A program made the position numbers and the translations under genes. 64,000 bases of DNA, taken from positions 1-64,000 of the forward strand of contig NZ_LMBV01000017.1 in the NCBI RefSeq assembly GCF_001439925.1, read 5' to 3'. Source of the DNA: Peribacillus muralis (lineage in GTDB: Bacteria > Bacillota > Bacilli > Bacillales > DSM-1321). The notes under the pieces are model-generated. The model was not told the origin of the DNA. It did no database searches and saw only the letters and a program-made list of their open reading frames with translations. Shown here one piece after another: positions 36,860 to 44,482 of the stretch (the first letter of the stretch is position 1; each line of letters starts with the position of its first letter).

Positions 36860-37181
36860 ATACAAGGCCGTGGTTGAAAACACTCCTTCGAGTGCCTTGT
36901 ATAGACTAATTTCGTTGATGTTGAATGGAGAAATGATACCTTTGATTCACACACAGTGGAATGAAACGGAAAAGTACAAACCTATGGACCATGGAAATTC
37001 TCTCTTCTTTTTCGCGCAGAGTGCAATGACACGATCGATGTACAGATCCTCCAAAACTATGGACAATCTGAAATGCTAACTTCATATTCACGCACAGTGG
37101 AATGGAACGGTCATTGTACAAATCCACATAAACTGTGAGCAACCTGATTTCAACTTCCGTTATCACGCAGAGTGGAATGCT
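36860..37181. repeat. degenerate ~76-bp repeat array
   Basis: Four diverged copies of a motif close to TTCACGCAGAGTGGAATG begin at about 36946, 37011, 37087 and 37163, so spacing is 65, 76 and 76 bp. The parts between also align (TGTACAAATCC, then ACTATGGACAATCTGA-like). A 9-bp perfect inverted repeat (ATACAAGGC 36860-36868, GCCTTGTAT 36894-36902) lies at the left side. The same motif recurs at 51.8-52.2 kb. Open frames here are not gene-like. It is probably a family of dispersed intergenic repeats. Confidence 0.75.
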
Positions 37182-37339
37182 CTTTTCGGCATTTTTCGAA
37201 TATAAATCCTAAAACCATTCAACCCGTTCATTTATTTGTATAAAAATGTCGATAGTTAAAATATTCAAAAAATGAAAATTACTTGAATTAGCATGTTATA
37301 TTGTTAATGAAAAAAATACATGTCAAGTAAGGTGAGTGT

Positions 37340-37522
37340 GTGACAATAGAAGTTTTAATTCTACATTATATTCAGGAAAAACGCCGGAAGCCCCATCATG
37401 CCAATGAATTGTTAGACTATATTCAAAATGAATACGTTAACGGTAAGCTGTCAATCTTACAATATCGAAGTCTCTGTCAGGATTTATACCTTAGAGGAGC
37501 AAATCCAACAACCTCTGGATGA
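37340..37522 (+). CDS. YppF-like small protein
   Basis: A 60-residue soluble helical protein resembling the YppF family of Bacillus. The stretch HANELLDYIQNEYVNGKLSI, then YRSLCQDLYLRGA, matches the family pattern of a short helix pair after which the chain ends. The function is unknown. It starts with GTG shortly behind AAGGTGAG. The family call rests on a remembered pattern and is moderate. It stands alone between the repeat array and the convergent gntP operon. Confidence 0.6.
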   Translation: MTIEVLILHYIQEKRRKPHHANELLDYIQNEYVNGKLSILQYRSLCQDLYLRGANPTTSG

Positions 37523-37600
37523 ACGAAATCTATTCCAAACTCCTTTGAAAACCAAGATAGCCATATTCATTCGTTTCCTTAACAAAGCCCACGGATCCTT

Positions 37601-37650
37601 AATACAAAATACCCCCCGTGATATGTCACCCTTAGACACATCATGGGGGG
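37601..37650 (-). terminator. strong terminator behind the sugar-acid operon
   Basis: On the minus strand CCCCCC-ATGATGTGTC pairs with GACATATCAC-GGGGGG (16 bp with one mismatch and one wobble) around a 7-nt loop. It is followed by TATTTTGTATT. It lies 20 nt beyond the gntP stop. Confidence 0.8.
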
Positions 37651-37669
37651 AAGCATTGCTATCTATCCA

Positions 37670-38995
37670 CTAGACAAATAGATCCAAAATCAAAACAAGA
37701 CCGAATGCCACAAAGGAAAGTAAAGTTTCCATGACTGTCCATGTTTTGAACGTTTCTTTTACGGTTAATCCCATATATTCCTTGACCAACCAGAATCCTG
37801 CATCATTAACATGAGAAAACATAAGAGAACCTGCACCCGTGGCAATTACGAGTAATTCCAAGTTAACACCCGTCATATTGGCAACGACAGGAGAAACGAT
37901 TCCTGCTGCGGTGGTCAAAGCGACCGTTGCAGAGCCTGTTGCAATCCTGATCAATCCTGCCACAAGAAATGCAAGCACAATTGGTGATAAAGATATCTGT
38001 TCAGACATGGAAGCTATTGCAGTACCCACGCCACTATCAATTAAAATTTGCTTGAAGCCCCCACCCGCACCAATAATCAATATAATGGAAGCCAAAGGCA
38101 ATAAGCATTCTTCCGTTAATTTTTTAATGAGCGATTTATCCATTCCTTGCCGATAGCCCAAGAAATAGTAAGCAGCAAAACAAGAGATTAATAGAGCAAT
38201 TACCGGACTTCCGATAAACAATAAGAATTTTTCAATGGAAGCTGGTAATGGTAGATAAGGCGCCAACACCGTTAACACCATAAGCAACACAGGCAAAAGG
38301 ATGATAAAGAACGAAACCCCTGTACCTGGTAATGCATTGGACTTCGTTTCCACCCGGATCAATTCCGGTTCCCCAACAGGAATTACCCGTTTTTGAATCC
38401 ATTTTGCAAATAAAGGACCGGCAATTACAGCTGTCGGGAAAGCTATGATCAATGAGTAAAGAAGTACGTGCCCCATGTTAGCATTATAAATTCCGATTGC
38501 CGTCATGGCTCCCGGATGCGGGGGTACCAGCCCATGTACGATCGATAAACCAGCAAGTACTGGAATTCCTATTAATAGTATATTCACTTTAGTCGATTTT
38601 CGTATGGAAATGACCAAAGGGAGCAATATGACTAAACCCACTTCGAAAAATACCGGTATTCCGATGATGAAGCCAGATAACAGCATCGCCCATGGCAAAT
38701 TCTTCACGCCGAATTTATGAATGAAGAAGTCGGCAACCTGCATGCCCGCTCCTGAGTCTGACATCATCTTCCCTAAGATCGTCCCTAAAGCCAAAATGCC
38801 AATTAGGTGTCCTAGCACTGCACCGACGCCCGTTTCGTAAGCGCCTACAATCTTGTCCATTGGAAGTCCGGAAAAAACAGCTAAAAATAAACTGGCTACA
38901 GTCAAACTTATGAATGCATGCCACTTCCACCATGATACACCCAAAATAACAATGACGATCGCTATCAGCGTGATTCCTAATAAATATAGCTCCAT
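37670..38995 (-). CDS. GntP-family sugar-acid permease
   Basis: A 441-residue transporter with about twelve membrane helices, of the gluconate:proton symporter family. The first helix (LLGITLIAIVIVILGVSWW region) and internal segments such as LVPPHPGAMTAIGIYNANMGH, with its PPHPG motif, are typical of GntP. It should import an unphosphorylated aldonate or amino-sugar acid for the upstream enzymes. No PTS genes are in the operon. GTGGAG lies 5 nt before the ATG. It is the last gene, separated from gntR by 57 nt that contain a cre-like site. Confidence 0.88.
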   Translation of the reverse strand: MELYLLGITLIAIVIVILGVSWWKWHAFISLTVASLFLAVFSGLPMDKIVGAYETGVGAVLGHLIGILALGTILGKMMSDSGAGMQVADFFIHKFGVKNLPWAMLLSGFIIGIPVFFEVGLVILLPLVISIRKSTKVNILLIGIPVLAGLSIVHGLVPPHPGAMTAIGIYNANMGHVLLYSLIIAFPTAVIAGPLFAKWIQKRVIPVGEPELIRVETKSNALPGTGVSFFIILLPVLLMVLTVLAPYLPLPASIEKFLLFIGSPVIALLISCFAAYYFLGYRQGMDKSLIKKLTEECLLPLASIILIIGAGGGFKQILIDSGVGTAIASMSEQISLSPIVLAFLVAGLIRIATGSATVALTTAAGIVSPVVANMTGVNLELLVIATGAGSLMFSHVNDAGFWLVKEYMGLTVKETFKTWTVMETLLSFVAFGLVLILDLFV

Positions 38996-39013
38996 ATGTT
39001 CTCCACGCCCCTA

Positions 39014-39027
39014 AGAAATCGCTTACA
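39014..39027 (-). promoter_or_regulatory. cre-like site upstream of gntP
   Basis: Read on the minus strand, TGTAAGCGATTTCT matches the cre consensus TGWAANCGNTNWCA at 13 of 14 positions. Its place between gntR and gntP suggests CcpA control of the permease gene or of an internal promoter. Confidence 0.5.
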
Positions 39028-39052
39028 TTCAGAGCCCAATACAATAGATGAA

Positions 39053-39775
39053 TTATTGTATTGGTTCGTTATATGTAACGATGTAGTTTTGTTTTGTCGT
39101 GTTGTAATATCCTTCACTATACTCCTTGACATTTCCGTCCCCGTCACTTGAAATCCGAATCCGCTTTAACACAGCACTATTGTGTTCAATATTCAGTGCT
39201 TCACATATATGGTCTGGCGGGATGGTAACACCAAACTCGTCCCTGAATGCTTCAAGCTTGACGTTGTGATCCTCTAAAAAACGGTACAAAGAATTGATTT
39301 GGACCTCGTCCAACTCATTTTGGTTCAAATCCAGGGAAACGTAATGCGTAAAGTAAATATAAGGCTCATTGTCCAACAAATAGATTCTTTCAATGCTTAT
39401 GCAATGATCGCCAAACAATGAATGCAGCTTAGAATCAGAAGAAAGTTCAAGATGACTTATGTTTAACATTTTCTTAAAAATGAAATGCCCTTCCTCCACC
39501 AATAGTTCCGTGAAGCGCTTACCTTTGGAAAGCTTCACAATCGAACCATTTGCTATGACTCTAGTTCCTTTACCGCTTTTCTTTTCAACATATCCCTCTT
39601 GCACAAGTTCTTTGATCGCATTGCGGACAGTAACCTTACTTACATTAAATTCTTCTTCCAATAGAGGCTCGGAGGGGATGTTCGTGTCAATGGCATAAAC
39701 ACCATGTAAAATACGATCCTTCAATATTTCTTTAATTTGTAAATACATCGGTCCATTTATCCTATTCACTTTCAT
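39053..39775 (-). CDS. GntR/HutC-family regulator with UTRA domain
   Basis: A 240-residue regulator. The N-terminal winged helix (PMYLQIKEILKDRIL, then EFNVSKVTVRNAIKELVQEG) is classic GntR. The C-terminal UTRA domain senses small ligands, often sugar acids or phosphates. It lies inside the operon between kinase and permease genes, so it is probably an autoregulated repressor whose inducer is a pathway intermediate. AGGAG lies 7 nt before the ATG. A candidate operator lies in front of the first operon gene. Confidence 0.88.
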   Translation of the reverse strand: MKVNRINGPMYLQIKEILKDRILHGVYAIDTNIPSEPLLEEEFNVSKVTVRNAIKELVQEGYVEKKSGKGTRVIANGSIVKLSKGKRFTELLVEEGHFIFKKMLNISHLELSSDSKLHSLFGDHCISIERIYLLDNEPYIYFTHYVSLDLNQNELDEVQINSLYRFLEDHNVKLEAFRDEFGVTIPPDHICEALNIEHNSAVLKRIRISSDGDGNVKEYSEGYYNTTKQNYIVTYNEPIQ

Positions 39776-39792
39776 CCCATATCTCCTGCCTT

Positions 39793-40806
39793 TTATCTCA
39801 TTATATCTTCCATTTTACCTTCCATGGCGGACAGTATCTCCATCTCAGTTGCCAAAGGAGTATCACCAACGACAGTGCACGCCAGCATTCCTGATACAGC
39901 CGCAAACAGAACTGTCTTTTCCGGGGAAAAGCCTGTCAATTCTCCATGGAGGATTCCGCTCGTATATGCATCGCCTGAACCTATTCTATCATAAACGGAA
40001 AATGATAGGTTATCCGAAAAGTGAAATGTATGCTCCTTGTACAAGTATCCACGTAAAGTATGGGTATTATCACTATTGATAGAACGATGTGTCCCCGCAA
40101 TCGACTGGATATTGAATTTTTTGGCCACTTCAGGGATCAAATCCCTAAGCTGTCCATCCCTTTGTGAGGAATTGGACTTCATTCCTAAAATATACAGTGC
40201 GTCTTTTTCATTCATCATGACAATATCCGCCAAAGAAAGCATCTCTTCATAATGAGGCTTGGCAACTGCATACCCTCCCTCCCATAAGGAAGGGCGGTAA
40301 TTGCAATCGAAACAGACCGTACCGCCTTTGTCTTTCACCTTTCTCGCCAGCACCTTCATGCTTTCCCGTACATTATCCGCCATAGCAAGCGTAATCCCGC
40401 AAAAATGAATGATATCAGCCTTTTCAGCAATCAGATCCAAGTCATAATCGGAAAGCAAAGCTGTATTAAAACTGCTTTCCAGCCGATTTGAATAGGTGAC
40501 CCGGCTTGCCCGTTGCCCAAAGCCGTTCTCCAGAAAGTACATCCCCAAATACTTGCCGCCCCTGATGATGAAATCCCGTTCAATGCCTAAATGCTGCAAG
40601 GAAACCACCGCTGAATCCCCAAGAGGATTATCCGGTAATTTTGTCACCAGATAACCATCGTGCCCAAGCTTTGTCATAGCAGAAGCTACGTTTACCCCAG
40701 TGCCTGAAAAGGAGTATTGCAAAGTGTTAGCTTGTGATAATAGTGCATGTCCCGGAACCTGCAAGCGCATCATCACTTCCCCGAATGCCACAATCCGTTT
40801 AGGCAT
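39793..40806 (-). CDS. PfkB-family kinase, probable 2-keto-3-deoxygluconate kinase
   Basis: ATP-dependent sugar kinase of 337 residues. The N-terminal block FSGTGVNVASAMTKLGHDG and the catalytic signature DRIGSGDAYTSG (Asp base) are present. With an ammonia lyase and a KDPG-type aldolase next to it, phosphorylation of 2-keto-3-deoxygluconate (KDG) is the likely reaction. The ORF can also start at TTG 40815, but the ATG at 40806 gives the usual MPKRIVAFGEVM. The ribosome site is weak for both. The start overlaps the aldolase stop by 8 nt, so translation is probably coupled. Confidence 0.82.
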   Translation of the reverse strand: MPKRIVAFGEVMMRLQVPGHALLSQANTLQYSFSGTGVNVASAMTKLGHDGYLVTKLPDNPLGDSAVVSLQHLGIERDFIIRGGKYLGMYFLENGFGQRASRVTYSNRLESSFNTALLSDYDLDLIAEKADIIHFCGITLAMADNVRESMKVLARKVKDKGGTVCFDCNYRPSLWEGGYAVAKPHYEEMLSLADIVMMNEKDALYILGMKSNSSQRDGQLRDLIPEVAKKFNIQSIAGTHRSINSDNTHTLRGYLYKEHTFHFSDNLSFSVYDRIGSGDAYTSGILHGELTGFSPEKTVLFAAVSGMLACTVVGDTPLATEMEILSAMEGKMEDIMR

Positions 40807-41554
40807 GTTTTTCAACCAATGTTTTTGTCATGTTCAATAATTTCCTTACATCCTCCTCATTCGTTTTTCCGGTTTCTTTATCAATGATGGAAGAATAAAC
40901 ATGCGGAATGATTTTAGGCACTTTTGCTTCTAATGCTATTTCCAGGATGGTCTCGAAATTCTCCAAATCGATACCGCCAGTTGGTTCCAAGGCAAATCCT
41001 TCTTCACCGCAAGCTTTTGCCACGGCACGATACTCATCTTCATGCTTCAGGCCCTTCATCGGGAAGTATTTCAACGCATTGCCGCCCATATCCCGGACCA
41101 AGGCAATTGCCGCTTTGATCGGTACAACGGCAGTTTCACTCGCACCTGCACTAACAGGCCCGGTGGAAATATTCACATAACCAACTTTGCCAGTTGGAGA
41201 AACGAGTGAATTTATCCAACTATCCTTCTCGCCTAAATTGGCCCTTGTCGCTCCTACGCTTGGGAACACCTGATTAATATGGCTGCCAGGATAATATTTC
41301 GCAATTTCTGCAACAACTGCCGCCTGTCTATTATCACCAGCACCGAGGCCGATTGAAACTGCCTCATCTATGGCATCGCCATACTCTTTCATTGCATCAA
41401 CGCCGGCTTCTACAGTTGGATAATCCTTAGAAAGCACCCCAACCAAGACATGGCCTTCCGCTGCGTTAAATACCTCCACAGCGTTTTCAACACTATTGGC
41501 AAGCACATTAAGAGCCACTCGATCATTCAAAAAACGTTTGTTTATGTTAGTCAT
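40799..41554 (-). CDS. DgaF-like 2-keto-3-deoxy-6-phosphogluconate aldolase
   Basis: A 251-residue aldolase of the KDGP/DgaF family, which splits 2-keto-3-deoxy-6-phosphogluconate into pyruvate and glyceraldehyde-3-phosphate. Stretches such as GVLSKDYPTVEAGVDAMKEY, GLGAGDNRQ, KYFPMKGLKHEDEY and ALEPTGGIDLENF are typical. It differs from the short Eda aldolase. GGAGGG lies 8 nt before the ATG, which overlaps the stop of the ammonia-lyase gene (ATGA). In Salmonella, dgaF sits beside dgaE and a PTS in glucosaminate catabolism. Confidence 0.85.
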   Translation of the reverse strand: MTNINKRFLNDRVALNVLANSVENAVEVFNAAEGHVLVGVLSKDYPTVEAGVDAMKEYGDAIDEAVSIGLGAGDNRQAAVVAEIAKYYPGSHINQVFPSVGATRANLGEKDSWINSLVSPTGKVGYVNISTGPVSAGASETAVVPIKAAIALVRDMGGNALKYFPMKGLKHEDEYRAVAKACGEEGFALEPTGGIDLENFETILEIALEAKVPKIIPHVYSSIIDKETGKTNEEDVRKLLNMTKTLVEKHA

Positions 41555-42648
41555 CCTTGATTCCCTCCTAAAATGGTTCTTAACTGAGCTTCAATGACAT
41601 GAATGTCATCACCTTGCAATGGACGCGGATCAATATCAAAAAAGCCTTGACGTACACCATAGTCACGAGTGTAGATGGCAATATTTCCATTTTTCAGCTG
41701 CAGGTTAACTTCCTTTGCCGTTGTTTCCGTAACCACAGGATCGATGGAGATACGAGCTCTATAGATGGCCCTACCTGCTTCATCTTGAACAATCGTTACT
41801 TTTACGCCATCAATTGATTCCAGAGACGCAAGAACTTGTAAACTAGCTTTTTCTTGTTCGCTTTTGTCCGCTTTGACAAAATACTCATCCAATGCCTGAA
41901 GCAACCCAAAGGTTGTTTCTTTGCCAACTTTCATACTCCTGCCACTACAGTGCAATTGTACCTTTAACCACTCGATATATTTTTGTTTCCCAGCAACAAT
42001 ACCCGATGTTGGTCCTTCAATCGCTTTTGAACCACTGTAAATCGCTAAATCCGAGACTTGTACATATTTTTTCAAGTCTTCTTCCGCTGCAGCATCAACA
42101 ATCAAAGGGATATTATTAGCTTTGGCCACTTCCCAGGCTTCTTCGACCGATATCATATTTTTTTGAACAGCATGATGTGATTTCACGTATAAAATAGCCG
42201 AAGTATTTTCATTAATGGCATCGCTAATATGCTCTGCCTTGCCTTCGTTCGCATACCCCACTTCAACCAATTTTCCGCCACCAAGGTAAATCATCGTTTC
42301 GACTGGCGCTCCATACTGAACATTATGTCCTTTCAGCATGATGACTTCATTCTTTTGAATATGATCTTGATGAAGTCTTTCACTTTTCCTTCTGTTTCCT
42401 TCAGTCACGATTGCCGCAATCGAAAGGGCAATTCCACTGGAAGCTGAGTTTACGACGACCGCTGCTTCAGATTGAAGTAAATTCGCTATATGCTGTCCTG
42501 ATTTATCGACTAATTCAGAGATTTCAACATAATTTTGTCCACCTGTTTTCATCGCATCCATCACAGTATCAGTTGGAGCAGAAACACCTAGTATACTCAT
42601 TCTTCCGCTAGCATTAATAACTCTTTTCAAACCGTATTTAGCATTCAT
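41551..42648 (-). CDS. DgaE-like PLP-dependent ammonia lyase
   Basis: A SelA/fold-type-I PLP enzyme of 365 residues. The PLP lysine is in SGSKAIEGPTSG. DgaE of Salmonella removes ammonia from D-glucosaminate-6-phosphate to give 2-keto-3-deoxygluconate-6-phosphate. Here the operon has a permease and a separate KDG kinase instead of a PTS, so the substrate may be the unphosphorylated 2-amino acid. GGAG lies 6 nt before the ATG at 42648; an ATG four codons earlier is less well placed. The gene overlaps the metallohydrolase gene by 11 nt. Confidence 0.82.
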   Translation of the reverse strand: MNAKYGLKRVINASGRMSILGVSAPTDTVMDAMKTGGQNYVEISELVDKSGQHIANLLQSEAAVVVNSASSGIALSIAAIVTEGNRRKSERLHQDHIQKNEVIMLKGHNVQYGAPVETMIYLGGGKLVEVGYANEGKAEHISDAINENTSAILYVKSHHAVQKNMISVEEAWEVAKANNIPLIVDAAAEEDLKKYVQVSDLAIYSGSKAIEGPTSGIVAGKQKYIEWLKVQLHCSGRSMKVGKETTFGLLQALDEYFVKADKSEQEKASLQVLASLESIDGVKVTIVQDEAGRAIYRARISIDPVVTETTAKEVNLQLKNGNIAIYTRDYGVRQGFFDIDPRPLQGDDIHVIEAQLRTILGGNQG

Positions 42649-43750
42649 TGAATTCTCCATTAATAACCACTCCTTTTACGACTACTCTTTTTTCCGCCAT
42701 CCTTTTTTCGCCTTCTGAATCCTGCAGAAGGGTTGACTCATCTTCAATTGAAAATAAAGTCAGGTTTCCTATATCCCCTACTGAAATCCTTCCTAGCTCT
42801 GGCTTACGCAGCCACACTGCTGCATTAACCGTAACTGCATCTATTACCTCTTTTAAGGGGTATCCAAGATACAAAAACTTAGTAAGCACATTTGCCATAC
42901 TATAAACAGGTCCATTCAATCGATTTCCCCGATATATATCTGTACTGATCGTATTGAAGCGAATATCCCTCTTTTTTGCAACTTCTGCAGTTGGAAAAGA
43001 AAAGCTTGCTGTTCCATGACCAACATCCAGATGAACCCCTCGTTCAATCGCTTTATTAAATTCAGGTAGGGGCTCTCCTTTTTCATCGAATAAATTATTG
43101 GCTTTACCATTTAAGTAGTGCGTAATAATATCTTGTTGCTCTAGTAAATTAAGGACCTCTCTAATATCAGGCGGCCCTGAACCGATATGGACCATTAAAG
43201 GCAATCCAGTATCAGCAGAGAATTTTCTGGCAATTTTTAATGGTTCGATACCATTGGGACCTACGACGCTTTTACTTATTCTCGCTTTAAGTCCAACTAT
43301 AAAATCACCATACTGTGAAATGGCCTTTTTTAATTCCTTTTCATCAAGCCATGAAGTATCTGATAACTCATCAATCCTTTTCAACCCGATCCGCGAAATA
43401 TTCAGAAAGGCGAAAACATTCGTTTTGGAGTTTTTATAGCTGCTAACCAGATCGGAAATTTGATCTGCCCCGGTGCTCCCCGCATCAATCACCGTCGTCA
43501 CACCCGTTTTATAGCCAATCTCATCAACATCATCACCATAAGGATCTAGTTCCGGAAAGGCATGTACATGCAAATCAATCCATCCACTAGAAACAAATAC
43601 TTTCTGCTTATAGTCGATTATTTTATCGCCTATCCCAGTTCCGGGCGGGACAATTTCAATAATTTTTCCATTTTCCAATATGATGTCTACAGCAATTCCA
43701 TTTATCGTTTTTACATTTTGCAGTACGAACCTACCTGTCATTTCACTCAT
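42638..43750 (-). CDS. amidohydrolase/deacetylase-family metallohydrolase
   Basis: A 370-residue TIM-barrel enzyme of the amidohydrolase superfamily. The metal-binding HxH is DLHVHAF near residue 59, the probable bridging carboxylated lysine is in VGLKARISKS, and further His ligands lie in LMVHIGSGPP and DVGHGTASF. The last metal Asp is likely in ISTDIYRG. Characterised relatives (Enterococcus EF0837, Agrobacterium Atu3266) remove acetyl groups from hydroxy or amino acids. As the first gene of the operon it may release the amino-sugar acid from an N-acyl precursor. Confidence 0.85.
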   Translation of the reverse strand: MSEMTGRFVLQNVKTINGIAVDIILENGKIIEIVPPGTGIGDKIIDYKQKVFVSSGWIDLHVHAFPELDPYGDDVDEIGYKTGVTTVIDAGSTGADQISDLVSSYKNSKTNVFAFLNISRIGLKRIDELSDTSWLDEKELKKAISQYGDFIVGLKARISKSVVGPNGIEPLKIARKFSADTGLPLMVHIGSGPPDIREVLNLLEQQDIITHYLNGKANNLFDEKGEPLPEFNKAIERGVHLDVGHGTASFSFPTAEVAKKRDIRFNTISTDIYRGNRLNGPVYSMANVLTKFLYLGYPLKEVIDAVTVNAAVWLRKPELGRISVGDIGNLTLFSIEDESTLLQDSEGEKRMAEKRVVVKGVVINGEFNEC

Positions 43751-43815
43751 CCTTTTCGGTACGCCCTATAATTTGTTAAATAACAATTTGGATACGTTTA
43801 CAACTCTTTTTCATT

Positions 43816-43867
43816 TGTTTATTTATCTGAATAAACATAGATTATCACACTTTTTAAAATTAATCAA
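43816..43867 (-). promoter_or_regulatory. sugar-acid operon promoter with candidate GntR operator
   Basis: On the minus strand TTGATT (complement of 43862-43867) and an extended TGT-GATAAT -10 (43841-43846) are 15 nt apart. Directly downstream, TGTTTATT-N6-AATAAACA (43816-43837) is a perfect 8-bp inverted repeat placed at the expected transcription start, a normal site for a GntR-type repressor. A further imperfect cre-like match lies near 43788-43801. Confidence 0.5.
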
Positions 43868-43948
43868 TATAACGTTATAATGTTTAATTATATTTTCATT
43901 AGCTTTTGCTTTAGTAATGTAATCTCATTAAGAATTTTAGTCCTTAAA

Positions 43949-43990
43949 ATAAAAGTCGGGAGGAAAAAAATTTTCCCTCCCGACTTTTAT
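43949..43990 (-). terminator. bidirectional terminator behind the 64-aa gene
   Basis: ATAAAAGTCGGGAGG and CCTCCCGACTTTTAT form a perfect 15-bp stem with A/T-rich flanks on both sides. On the minus strand it lies 13 nt beyond the stop of the gene at 44004. Confidence 0.9.
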
Positions 43991-44003
43991 GAATCGTTAC
44001 ATA

Positions 44004-44198
44004 CTACCCTTTTTTCTTTATATACAACAATATAATTAAGCCAACCATTGCTATAAATAATAGTAATAGGTCTATGTTGTACATGGAAAATAAATTTCGA
44101 TCAGCTATTATTATGGAAGACAACCTGATGATAAAACCTAAACATAAAGAAATAAGGACTATCAACACTGTCTTTAAACTCTTTTTATTTTTTTCCAT
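44004..44198 (-). CDS. small two-helix membrane protein
   Basis: A 64-residue protein with two hydrophobic helices (about residues 9-31 and 42-60) separated by a short polar turn (ADRNLFSMYNID), with lysine-rich ends (MEKNKK and KKKG) that should both face the cytoplasm. No family was recognised. AAAGG lies 11 nt before the ATG. A strong terminator directly behind it supports a real short transcript. Confidence 0.55.
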   Translation of the reverse strand: MEKNKKSLKTVLIVLISLCLGFIIRLSSIIIADRNLFSMYNIDLLLLFIAMVGLIILLYIKKKG

Positions 44199-44254
44199 AT
44201 ATATCTTGACCTTTCATATAAAGATATTTATCCGATAAGTCGATTTTTTCAAAA

Positions 44255-44284
44255 GTCCTCGGTAAAATCAGTTTTACAGAGGAC
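44255..44284 (-). terminator. 13-bp hairpin with T-run on the minus strand
   Basis: GTCCTCGGTAAAA pairs with TTTTACAGAGGAC with one mismatch around a 4-nt loop. On the minus strand it is followed by TTTTGAAAAAATC. It lies in the gap left of the acyl-CoA ligase and may end its read-through. Confidence 0.55.
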
Positions 44285-44370
44285 CTGGGGCTTTCCTACA
44301 TCCACATTAGCCTTACATATCAGGCTTATAGAGCTCGAACCTTTTAACTTTAAGCGAAAATCTCATATAT

Positions 44371-44406
44371 AGGGGGTTCGGAATTTTCCATTCCGAACCC
44401 CCTTTT
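44371..44406. terminator. 12-bp GC-rich hairpin behind the acyl-CoA ligase gene
   Basis: AGGGGGTTCGGAA and TTCCGAACCCCCT form a nearly perfect stem around a 7-nt loop. TTTT follows on the plus strand only. It is 77 nt beyond the ligase stop on the minus strand, so its orientation does not match the nearest gene. Confidence 0.6.
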
Positions 44407-44482
44407 AATACAAGCTGTAGAAATGCTTATTTAATGATTTTGCAGCCTGTTATTATATGTCCCGTAAATAAATGGAAAGACT

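Noticed and set aside
36870-37079. 69-aa ORF downstream of cysL
   Set aside because: It lies entirely in the degenerate repeat array and has no ribosome site or family resemblance.
37428-37673. 81-aa plus-strand ORF behind the YppF-like gene, considered as a frameshifted extension
   Set aside because: The YppF-like frame is already of normal length, and the other frame runs through the terminator stem of the convergent operon.
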